A DNA stretch of 64,000 bases from Bathynomus jamesi (taxonomy: Eukaryota; Arthropoda; Malacostraca; Isopoda; Cirolanidae): NCBI GenBank assembly GCA_023014485.1, contig JAJOZX010000943.1, forward strand, positions 822,501 to 886,500, read 5' to 3'. Numbering within the stretch: the first letter of the stretch is position 1; every line of letters starts with the position of its first letter. Under the pieces are notes generated by a model. The model had not been told where the DNA came from. It ran no database searches and saw only the letters and a program-made list of their open reading frames with translations. A program made the translations under genes and the position numbers. Below, piece by piece: positions 55,721 to 64,000 of the stretch.

Positions 55721-56490
55721 TCATTGGGGGGGGGGAGAACTGCGCACCAAGCGAGGCGTAATCGAACGCCTATCCTCTGCAATGGGAGGCGGGGAAGAGG
55801 GCAATGATGCCTCGTCTCTCGGCATTGGACCGTCCCTGTTCCTCATTGTGAAATCGGAAGCAGGGGTCCTTTCCTGACAGGGAGATGGGTTGACCGCTAC
55901 CCCTTCATGCTGCGTTTCCACCCCACCTTCAGGGGGGAGTTGGAAGTAGGGATTTCATTTCCCTCGCTGCCCGAAGCGCTTCTTGGAGATCTGACTTGCT
56001 GAACTACTTCCGAGTAACTGGGCTTTGGGAGGAGCGTCTCTTTCAACGCATCTAACTCTGACCGGAATTGTTCTAGCGAAATCGCGTTTTTCTGATTTGA
56101 CACCACGTGTTGGTGTTTCAGTTCAACTATCGACTTTTGTACCTCATTATACTGTTTGAGGAACACCGAGACGTCTACGTCACCAATAGAGATTACCGGT
56201 ATTCTATGGAAGTTAGTAACGTTAAAGGTAATATTGTTCTCATTATCCCTGAGGGTCGACACTTTATTTATAATGTCTTTCAGGATATTCTCGTTTTTAG
56301 AATTACCTCTACGAGTTGGTAGGGTAGCACTGAACAGGGTGTTTAATTGTACCCACGCATGTTCTATTTCTTCTGAATCATAAAAATCATGAGAGACAGA
56401 TACAAGAAGGTCTGACCTAATATGATCTACTTTGTCAAATATAAAACATAACAATGGATTTTCTACAAGATTTACAGCAGACGACCCCAT
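55721..56490 (-). pseudogene. LINE C ORF1 (Gag-like)
   Basis: The frame starts at 56490 (MGSSAVNLVENPLLCFIFDK). It has a helical, coiled-coil-like middle (LKQYNEVQKSIVELKHQ, QFRSELDALKETL), then a Ser/Pro-rich tail. It passes at about 55910 into another frame ending with Pro-rich LVRSSPPPQ. I see no RRM or zinc knuckle. Its position upstream of ORF2 on the same strand supports the ORF1 role (RNA binding). Confidence 0.62.
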
Positions 56491-56520
56491 TGTATCTGTA
56501 ACGGCTTGCGGGAGAGCGTA

Positions 56521-57035
56521 GCTGGTGGGGGGTGGTTGGGGGTGGAGATGGGGGGAACGCCGAAAGGGGTCCCACTTCTCGTCCCTTTAAATCATGCTCG
56601 GGATACCACCGGTTCGATGCTCAGGCATCTTTTCACATTAATTATGTAACTATTACTAACAATGACACAAAAAGTATACACGCGGAGTCACTGTATGATT
56701 ATACCGTAATGAGACATACATTTCCAGCGGTCACAGTCAAAACTTTTACTATTAAATGGAAGATTCGCAGTGGATATGGTGGGGGTAGGGCGGGGAGGGG
56801 AACGGGATGGGGATGCTAAAAAGGAGTGCCCACTCCTTGTCCCTTTAAATCACGTAAGCGGGTAAGTTTGTAAATATATCTAAAGTAATAAAACCTATTT
56901 ATCTATTTGCTTGGTCTTGCATTTAAGATTTCAGAGCCTTTACCTAGCCTTTTGAAAATATTTTGAACAGTTTATGTAGTTAAAATTCACTTGTTCATTC
57001 GTTTCGTTCGTTCATTCTTTCGTAATTTTAAAGGG
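56521..57035. repeat. GC-rich block with internal duplication, then AT-rich spacer
   Basis: GGGG...CCCACTTCTCGTCCCTTTAAATCA (about 56550-56595) recurs as GGGATGGGGATGC...CCCACTCCTTGTCCCTTTAAATCA (about 56800-56852). This is a direct repeat about 260 bp apart flanking non-coding sequence, perhaps the ends of a small element. A GTTCGTTCATTC simple stretch lies near 57000. Confidence 0.5.
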
Positions 57036-57039
57036 CTCA

Positions 57040-58740
57040 CCTTACAAAGGTTCCGCGCGATGATTCCTCATTTCGCGAAGGTCAAGCTTGTCGCCCCTCC
57101 TCTCGAGTTGGCGTGGTGAAGTAGTGAGTTGGTTTCTTGTGCTCTCCACCTCACATATCCAGGTACGCCAGGCTCATCGGGGATTGTTCTGAGCCAGGCG
57201 TCTAATCTTCTTTTGAAGATGTCCACTGCAACTCCCTTCGTGTTTCTTAGGTCTTTGGGTAGCTGATTAAATAGTTTTGGTCCTCTCACCACAAAACTAT
57301 TTTCTTTCACTGTTAAGGATGTTCCCTTTCTCGCCTTTAATTTGGGAATACGACACACTACCGTTTCTACTTTCCACCGTTGTTTGGGGAGTTATAGGGT
57401 TCAGAGTAAGATTAGGGACTAGTTTCTCCATTATTTTCCAAGTGTAAATAATGGTGTATCTCTCTCTTCTCCTTTCCAGTGAATATAGATCTAGTTCGCG
57501 TAACCTTTCCCAGTAATTTAGTTCTTTGCACCCCTTGATCTTGGCTGTGAAGCTTCTCTGGATCCCTTCCAGCTGTCTAATATCTTCTTTTTTATATGGG
57601 AATGTTAGGACCGAGCAGTATTCCAATTTGGGTATTATCAAGGTTTTCAGTAGAGGAATCATTACATTCCTATCCCTTCGTTTAAAGGTTCTCAATATCT
57701 GCCCCGTTATTCTCTTTGCTCTGTTTACTACTATCTTATTTTGTGTTTCAAATTTCGCATCATCTGTCATTACAACCCCTAAATCTTTTGCTCTGGAATT
57801 TCTCTGAATTTCCTGTCCATTTGGGGTATAATATTCCATGGATGTTAGGTCTTCTCTTTTTCCGTACCATAACAGCTGAAATTTCTCGATGTTAAACTTC
57901 ATATTGTTGTCTTCCATCCACTTGTAGATTCTGTTTATGTCGGTTTGTAGAGATCCTATATCTTCTGCGTTTCTTATTTTTCTACTGATATTTGTGCCAT
58001 CGGCAAAGGATGTTACTGTGCTGTCTCTGGTAACGTCCTCATGTATGTGAGTTAGCATGATTATGAAGAGTAGTGGAGCTAATACTGTTCCTTGTGGTAC
58101 TGAGCTGAGGACCTTTGATTCTGATGAAGATATTCCTTGTACTATAACGACTTGCCGCCGCTCACTAAGGAAATTATATATCGATTTCCCTACTCTTTCT
58201 GTTATTCCCATATATTTCAGTTTATGTATTATGATTCCATGGTCACACTTGTCGAACGCTTTAGCAAAGTGTGTGTATAGTACATCATAGTTTTCACTAC
58301 TTTCAAGTGCATCAATAATGTTGTTGTTGTGTTCCATTAGTTGTGATAGGCATGATCTGCCTGACCGAAACCCGTGTTGGTTATCATTGAATTTTTTCCG
58401 AGTTTCCAAAAAGTCATAAATTTTCTGTCTAACTATTCTTTCAAATATTTTAGTGAGATGAGATGTAAGCGACACCGACCTATGGTTTTTGGCCTCGGAT
58501 CGATCTCCTCCTTTATATATTGGGACTATGTTCGCGTTCTTCAGGATGCCCGGTATTTCTCTCGTGTCTAGTGATCGTCTCCATATCCAGTGTAGGGGCT
58601 TAGCGATTGTATTCTTGAAGTTTTTGATCAGTGTGGCATTCCATTTATCCGTTCCTGCCGCTGAGTGTGTTTTCAGTTTCCCTATCGCTTGTGTAATATC
58701 ATCCGTCGTAAAGTCGAAATCCGTTAGACTTTCCCGTTAT
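57040..58740 (-). pseudogene. CR1-type LINE, RT to 3' end (family of 6985-7770)
   Basis: From 58740 leftward: FTTDDITQAIGKLKTHSAAG, KNANIVPIYKGGDRSEAKN, SLTSHLTKIFERIVRQKI (58475), YTHFAKAFDKCDHGIIIHKL, SVPQGTVLAPLLFIIM and SFADGTNISRKI. The RT active site reads FADG instead of FADD, and other consensus residues (DFAKAFD) have changed. The thumb (LIIPKLEYCSVLTFPY, CKELNYWERLRELDLYS) and the C-terminal part (57358-57068; VRGPKLFNQLPKDLRN) follow. One frame change occurs near 57340. The 5' end (endonuclease) is missing. Confidence 0.83.
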
Positions 58741-58750
58741 ATATACTGTG

Positions 58751-58781
<31 letters not shown>

Positions 58782-59100
58782 AGTATATATGGGAATCTTC
58801 AGGGGATAAACGAGGGTTACTTACTTTATCCCTGTATTTCTTATTCAATATTTGCAAACGAACCGGAAATAAAAGCGTTGCAATGAAGCGAAAGTCTATT
58901 GGGCAACTCAATTGCATGAATAATGAAACATCATTGTACATCTCCCTCGTAAGTGAGACATTAAAAAATGCTGAAAAAGTAAGTTTCAGAACAAATGGTT
59001 TATGTGCCTTTTTGTCATTCGTCTCATTGAGACACGCAGGACGATAGGAACTGCTACTAACTAATTTAAATTCAAAAGTGCAGAGTACTGCTCGAGTTAT
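58741..59100. other. (TA)n tract and unassigned sequence
   Basis: TA repeats run 58755-58792. The rest contains a 99-codon plus-strand frame (58748-59047) that begins inside the TA tract and resembles nothing known. I regard it as non-coding. Confidence 0.45.
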
Positions 59101-59136
59101 ATTATTCAAATCGTAATTTCAATTATTAGATTCGGT

Positions 59137-60010
59137 TTGTTATCACTGATAAGCGACGTGACAAAAGTGGTCATGTCCAGCCACAGTCGCCACATGAGTA
59201 GAGTTAAAAAGCGAAAATTGCAACAAGAAAGGGATCGATCAATAAAAAAGTTACCGACAATTGACAAATTTTTTCTTTGGAAAGAGACTGAAGGACAACA
59301 AGAACAAGAGCAACATGAAGATATTGAGTTAGAGACAGTAGAAGAGAGGAAGAAGCAGAAAGAAAGGAACCCAACATTGTTTCTGAACATCTTGGACTGT
59401 GGCCGAAAGCTGACGTAAAAACAAAGTGCAGTTGGCCTGTTCAAAAAGGGTCCCTATTGCCAGAATGAAGATATTCCACTGGAAAGTTCGCGCAGAAAAC
59501 AAAGTAATCGAAACAGGTATTTCTCTGAAGCATTATTTTATGGAAAAAGGGCAAACGGCAAGCTGTACCACCGGGACTATTTTCTATACCCATTCTTGAC
59601 AGGAAACGCATACTGCTTCTGCTGCAAGTTTCTCTAGTTCCGCTTTTGCTAGAGACGATGTTAGTAACTGGTGCAATGTTACATAATTTCTGAAACAGCA
59701 CGAAAGCAGCGAAGAACATCGCAAATCTCAAGTGGCATGAAAGTTAAGAACAAGTTGAACCAAAAAAAAACAGCAAGAAATTGAAGAGAATTCCTGGCGT
59801 TTAATGCCTCACCGTGTTGTTACAGTGATACAATTTTGGCACATCGTGGTTTGGCTTTCGGATGGGACGACGAAATTATCGGTTCGCTACAGAGTGGAAG
59901 TTTTCTTGGAGTTCTGGAGCTCTTGGCTCAGTTTGACTCATTTCTTACTGAGTAAATTGGAACACACGGAATTCCTGGTCTTGGAAAGACAACAGGGCCG
60001 GTTTGAGGCA
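59137..60010 (+). pseudogene. hAT transposase, ZMYM1-like, N-terminal half
   Basis: A Lys/Glu-rich start (RVKKRKLQQERDRSIKKL; QEQEQHEDIELETVEERKK) is followed in other frames by RYFSEALFYGKRANGKLYHRDYF and NAYCFCCKFL, the TTF-type zinc finger, then DTILAHRGLAFGWDDEIIGS and FLGVLELLAQFDSFL. This order is typical of the ZMYM1/52-kDa repressor-like hAT proteins. There are several stops and frame changes. The catalytic C-terminal half is absent here. A related C-terminus lies on the opposite strand at 63.7-63.97 kb. Confidence 0.78.
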
Positions 60011-60310
60011 TGTGCCAAAAGTGTGACTGTACTCTGCCCCGCGCCTACAGTGGCTGTGGCTTCGCCGCGTAGCTGCGTTTTGATGCGCTGTCATCCCTCC
60101 TCTTTTTTATAATTGACTGTTCCGAACAAATGCACAGGTGTCGTTGTCCAGTTTTTGTTGTTATTCACAGGACACGAGAGTCTGTTGTGTATTACTATAT
60201 TCTGTTAACTCATACACGGAAATTGGCAGTTATTAGTTGGTGTTTCTTGTTTTTATCAAATCGTGGTAAATTTATTACTTATTATATTATTATTTGAAGC
60301 GTATCAGAGA
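60011..60310. other. No gene seen
   Basis: This is sequence after the hAT remnant, with no repeat or reading frame of note. Confidence 0.4.
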
Positions 60311-60318
60311 CCCATACG

Positions 60319-60521
60319 TAGGCTGACCATATTTTCTTGAGACAAAAACGGGACATTGGGATGGCAAAAAAGGGACGGAGGTTATGTAATATTCTGTATT
60401 CATGAAAAAGTAAGTACATAAACATATTGAGCTTACAATTATTCTTCAGTGACAGAACCCATACAGAACCCATAAAAAAAACGGTACTGTCCCGTTCAAA
60501 ACGGTACGTATGGTCAGCCTA
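60319..60521. mobile_element. hAT-type MITE, 203 bp
   Basis: TIR TAGGCTGACCATA and its inverse TATGGTCAGCCTA lie inside perfect 8-bp duplications CCCATACG (60311-60318 and 60522-60529). The interior has CGGGACA/TGTCCCG subterminal words. Confidence 0.9.
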
Positions 60522-60693
60522 CCCATACGGTAACTCAAACGCATTGAAAGCATGTTGGTAAACGAGTTTTATGTGGCATATTTGATATTCATTTTGTCTT
60601 CGAATAATGAATCAACTATTTAGATTTCAGAACAAGAATTTATTAGGTCTACATATATGAAAACAAATTGCTATATCAATATAATGGATTGTA

Positions 60694-61761
60694 CTGGGTG
60701 ATCCAGATAAATGGGGTCCATAAAAAAAAGCCAAATATTCTTAATATTTAATTCCTTTCATAAAAACTATATATCATTCGAAAGAGTAGAGCTACAAGTT
60801 TATTATGAAATATTAATTTTTTAAAAATGACTCCTTTCAAATGTGCTCCATTAGTTGCCAAGCATTCCAGTGTTCTCGCTTGTAAGTTCTGCATCACTTT
60901 TGCAAGAGTGTGCGGTGGTATGGCCTGTATCTCATTTGTGATGGCGGCCTTCAATTCTTGCAAGGTCGTTGGGTTATTTCTGTAGACCCTACTCTTTAAA
61001 TATCCCCAGAGATAATAATCTAAGGGAGAAAAATCCGGAGACCTTGCGGGCCATTCAACGTCTCCAAATCTTGAGATTAACTCGCCTGGAAACGTTTGAC
61101 GCAAAACTGCCATGCAGTTCCTCGTGGTATGGCAGGTAGCTCCGTCTTGTTGGAACCAGTGGTTTTCTAGACAAAGATCTCTTAATTTAGGAATAAGGAA
61201 ATCGGTCAACATTTTTTCGTAGCGATCACCATTTACAGTGACCGTGTTTCCGGTGGAATCCTCGAAAAAGTACGGCCCTATGATCTGAGATGCAGTAAGA
61301 CCACACCAAACAGACCAAACAGACCACACCACGAGGAACTGCATGGCAGTTTTGCATCAAACGTTTCCAGGCGAGTTAATCTCAAGATTTGGAGACGTTG
61401 AATGGCCCGCAAGGTCTCCGGATTTTTCTCCCTTAGATTATTATCTCTGGGGATATTTAAAGAGTAGGTCTACAGAAATAACCCAACGACCTTGCAAGAA
61501 TTGAAGGCCGCCATCACAAATGAGATACAGGCCATATCACCGCACACTCTTGCAAAAGTGATGCAGAACTTACAAGCGAGAACACTGGAATGCTTGGCAA
61601 CTAATGGAGCACATTTGAAAGGAGTCATTTAAAAAAAATAAATATTTCATAATAAACTTGTAACTCTACTCTTTCGAATAATATATAGTTTTTATGAAAG
61701 GAATTAAATATTAAGAATATTTGGCTTTTTTTTATTGGTCCCATTTATCTGGATCACCCAG
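60694..61761. mobile_element. Second palindromic (inverted-dimer) mariner
   Basis: The ends CTGGGTGATCCAGATAAATG and its inverse lie inside TA (60692-60693 and 61762-61763). Arms 60694-61128 and 61328-61761 (about 435 bp each) are reverse complements around a 199-bp single-copy centre. The left arm plus centre encode on the minus strand (60748-61344) the C-terminal part of a mariner transposase with WFQQDGATCHTTRNCM and WPARSPDFSPLDYYLWG. The right arm carries a decayed second copy. The N-terminal half is absent. Confidence 0.9.
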
Positions 61762-61763
61762 TA

Positions 61764-61880
61764 TTTGTCATTTATCATTACTTATTCGAACTATAGTGGA
61801 TGTAATTTTCCAGAAGAGTTCCTTGTTCCATGCACGGTCTGTGTTTAACATATAAGTTTCTCAGGCGACCATTCTGAGTT
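61764..61880 (+). repeat. Dispersed repeat Z (copy 3) with (TA)n tail
   Basis: It matches 32387-32478 from its first base (TTTGTCATTTATCATTACTT) and then 31983-32056 (AACATATAAGTTTCTCAGG). It ends in TG/TA simple sequence. It begins right at the TA used by the mariner. Confidence 0.75.
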
Positions 61881-61944
<64 letters not shown>

Positions 61945-62135
61945 TATATTAACGTAAAAAACGACGCTTGTATAGGAGAACATGCCGCGCAAGATGAGGA
62001 GGGAGAACGAACAAATGAAAAAATGAGGTAACCACCCGGGAATCGAACCCGGGATCTTCCGATCTTGCGCGGAATGTTCTCCTATACAAGCGTCGTTCTT
62101 TACGTTAATTATACTGCGTGTTCTTTGCAGTTGAA

Positions 62136-62178
<43 letters not shown>
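61881..62178. repeat. SINE inverted dimer between (TA)n tracts
   Basis: This is the tail of the first SINE family in opposite orientations: arms at about 61951-61994 and 62062-62106 (AACGACGCTTGTATAGGAGA and its inverse), with a truncated tRNA-like segment (ACCCGGGAATCGAACCCGGG) in the loop. TA tracts flank it at 61887-61949 and 62141-62175. Confidence 0.78.
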
Positions 62179-62179
<1 letters not shown>

Positions 62180-62180
<1 letters not shown>

Positions 62181-62860
62181 CTGTTCTGGCATAAGGTAAC
62201 AAAGTTTTTGTCAAAGTAGGCAAACGGGCTTAAGCTAGCCAAAAACAGGTGAATTTTGTCAGTTTTACAGGACCTTGTATTAACCTACTACCCTCCTTTC
62301 CAAAAGCCTAGTGTGTACATGGAAGTTTGTCAGATTTAGATGTAGGTGACCAGTAATTAGTAAAGTGTGACAGGTAACTCAGAAGAAAAGGTTAATAGGA
62401 AACAATTTTGTAGATTGGCTCCCAAAAAATTACTTTCGTCACGGTCCCAGATTTTTGGAATAACTTACTTTATGGTGATAAACAATAGAATCTTAGCTAT
62501 TTTTTGTAGTTAGTTGCTTTCATGAATAAACGGTGTATTTCATAAGATGTAAGTACTGTATAGGACTATAAGTATTTAATCAATTCCTAATTGTGGTAAG
62601 TTACATTACTTATGCTGTAATGATGATTACTTGAAATGTAGATTTTGTAAACTTTTTTAGTACAAAATACGAGTACAGCTGTACATTCATAGGCTGTATT
62701 CGTTTAATCTAAATAGGACAGGATGGCTTCTTGGGTTAATTATAGAACTAATAATTAAATTATGTCAAATTCCTCTAAGTTTTATAATTTGTCCAATAAT
62801 ACTGTAGTTAAAGTAATGGCATCACCAGTAAGACTCTGGAGTGATGGTAGGTTAATTAAG
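62180..62860. other. No gene seen; AT-rich, non-repetitive appearance
   Basis: I could not find repeats, TE motifs or open frames of note. It may be host intron or intergenic DNA, given the candidate exon further right. Confidence 0.4.
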
Positions 62861-62872
62861 GTCAGAGGTATG

Positions 62873-63076
62873 GGATCACCTGAAGATCAGGGTCCCCCAG
62901 CTTTCTTTAGTTAGCCTTATAAGGCTAACTAATGAAAATATCACGACTTAACCTAACCAATCGTTAGGTCAACTGTACGCCCTTCACGATTGGTTAGGTT
63001 AGGCCGTGATAGTTTCGTTAGTTAGCCTTATAAAGCTAAGTAAAGAAGGCTGGAGGCCCTGATCTTCAGGTGATCC
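62873..63076. mobile_element. Foldback hAT-like MITE, 204 bp
   Basis: The two halves are reverse complements almost throughout (GGATCACCTGAAGATCAGGG at the left end; TAACCTAACCAATCG near the centre on both sides). The flanks GAGGTATG (62865-62872) and GAGGTGTG (63077-63084) fit an 8-bp duplication with one mismatch. Confidence 0.82.
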
Positions 63077-63149
63077 GAGGTGTGTATTAAAAGTTCATCG
63101 GAAGTAATGAATAATTAGAGAGTAATGTTATAGTTATATTTTAATTAGG

Positions 63150-63331
63150 TTTGCTTCATCTTAGCCATTCTTGCAGAGCTTTTGATGATTTTGCCATACC
63201 ATTATTAGGTCCTATTCATAGAATAGGCTCTTCCTGTTACAGGTGTTTGTTCCACAGATGCCAGTACATCACCTATGGGAACAATGAACCTGTCTTCTTA
63301 ATGTGGAAAATAGAAGGTTATTGTTGGGTGG
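63150..63331 (+). CDS. Candidate host exon (low confidence)
   Basis: A frame without stops (containing SCYRCLFHRCQYITYGNNEP and VFLMWKIEGYCWVV) lies between an AG preceded by a T-rich stretch (ATATTTTAATTAG) and GTGAGT, a strong 5' splice-site match, at about 63331. Four Cys residues and Trp give it a folded-domain look. I do not recognise the family, and no neighbouring exon is visible. Confidence 0.3.
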
Positions 63332-63711
63332 TGAGTATGCAAATAACTCATTTCTGACTGACTCTTTCTCATATTATCATTTATCACCAACCCACTCCAA
63401 CAATGGCTATCATATTGAATAGTCATATATCCTTCACAGGTGCTTCCGCTCAGGGACGTATTAAGGTTTATTGGCGCTCTAGGTCCACAATTTTATATGA
63501 GCCCCTTCCTTCTTGAATGACTCACCATGAAAATTGTATATTAGTACAAGGACAACAATAAATTAAAATGCAAAGAAATAGATAGAAATTTGTTTTTATT
63601 ATATGATTATATGTTTAAATTTTACAAAACACATCAACAAAATATTTTTTTCCTGGCAAACTTTCCAACAATTTCATTAAAATCAACTCATTAATATATC
63701 ACTCTCAATTG

Positions 63712-63972
63712 CTAAGTGTGAAAAAGCATTAAGTTTTCCTCTGAGAGTGTTGACGGCAAATAGTTTGTCACTCTTCGAAGCTTTGAAAAAGGTCTTTCTT
63801 CGCTACAGTTAGTGACAGCTGTGCATAAGAAAGTGTGCAGAGCTATTTCAACATTTGGAAGTACGCATTCAACGTTTAGGCTTTTAATCAATTTTAAAAG
63901 TTTCATAGCTGAAGATACACCCTCTTTGGATGTATGAATTAGTGATTTCAGTTGCACGCATTCCTCGGTCAC
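63712..63972 (-). pseudogene. hAT transposase C-terminus (dimerisation domain)
   Basis: The minus strand ends ALHTFLCTAVTNCSEERPFSK, LRRVTNYLPSTLSEENLML and a stop. TNCSEERPFSKLRRVKN-like sequence is the C-terminal dimerisation signature of the ZMYM1-like hAT family. The upstream part runs out of the window to the right, so the rest of the gene may exist beyond 64000. Confidence 0.75.
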
Positions 63973-64000
63973 TGAATCTTCGAAGTCCCTATGATATCCC

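Larger units (their letters stand above)
49720..56520 (-). mobile_element. Two-ORF non-LTR retrotransposon (LINE C), near full length with four insertions
   Basis: On the minus strand it runs from ORF1 (56490) through ORF2 (54706-51246) to a 3' end with an ATTTTC-rich tail at about 49725. Insertions are: the transposon at 49801-51182 in the 3' UTR, a 3' fragment of its own family in reverse (about 52140-52882) in the RT, and the C-tract repeat at 54821-55237 between the ORFs, with another copy inside the reverse fragment. Without these it would be about 4.3 kb. Confidence 0.78.

Noticed and set aside
58748..59047. 99-codon plus-strand frame
   Set aside because: It begins inside a TA microsatellite, and the remainder has no recognised domain.

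Overview
This window looks like eukaryotic, animal intergenic DNA packed with transposable elements. I see no operons, no bacterial promoters and no convincing multi-exon host gene. Long (TA)n, (CA)n and (TG)n tracts, Tc1/mariner and hAT elements, CR1/jockey-type LINEs, a Penelope-like element with a GIY-YIG domain, tRNA-derived SINEs and a Polinton-type virus-like element together point to an invertebrate, most likely an arthropod (chelicerate or crustacean). The species cannot be read from the sequence.

Layout. 0-2 kb: Penelope-like element folded into a large inverted repeat. 2.8-5.1 kb: decayed transposase-like gene. 5.5-8.4 kb: tRNA-SINE cluster, CR1 fragment with a tiny hAT MITE, microsatellites. 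9.0-27.4 kb: a broken Polinton/adintovirus-like element. On the minus strand it carries a small conserved protein, penton, a small basic virion-type protein, hexon-like major capsid protein and adenain-like protease. On the plus strand it carries a protein-primed family B DNA polymerase. The element is split by one LINE (12.06-14.9 kb, itself hit by a palindromic mariner) and by a pair of CR1-like LINEs (16.6-25.4 kb, one with a hAT MITE that itself contains a mariner). 29.7-31.5 kb: three compact plus-strand ORF blocks of unknown family.

32-44 kb: MITEs, Tc1 and mariner copies, an intact Tc1/mariner-type transposase gene (36.9-38.0 kb), CR1 pieces, a SINE with a MITE inside it, a strongly strand-biased LINE and hAT remnants. 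45-46.8 kb: a minus-strand member of a widespread arthropod multicopy gene family. 47.5-49 kb: a BED-finger hAT remnant and two hAT MITEs. 49.7-56.5 kb: a two-ORF LINE on the minus strand. It carries a second intact transposase of the same family (49.96-51.18 kb), an inverted 3' piece of its own family and two copies of a C-tract repeat. 57-64 kb: another LINE, hAT pieces, MITEs, a second palindromic mariner, a SINE palindrome and one possible exon.

Most coding units are broken by stops or frameshifts. The two roughly 370-400 aa transposases at 37 and 50 kb are the clear exceptions. A recurring theme is inverted-dimer architecture, seen in the Penelope-like element, three mariners, one foldback MITE and a SINE pair.
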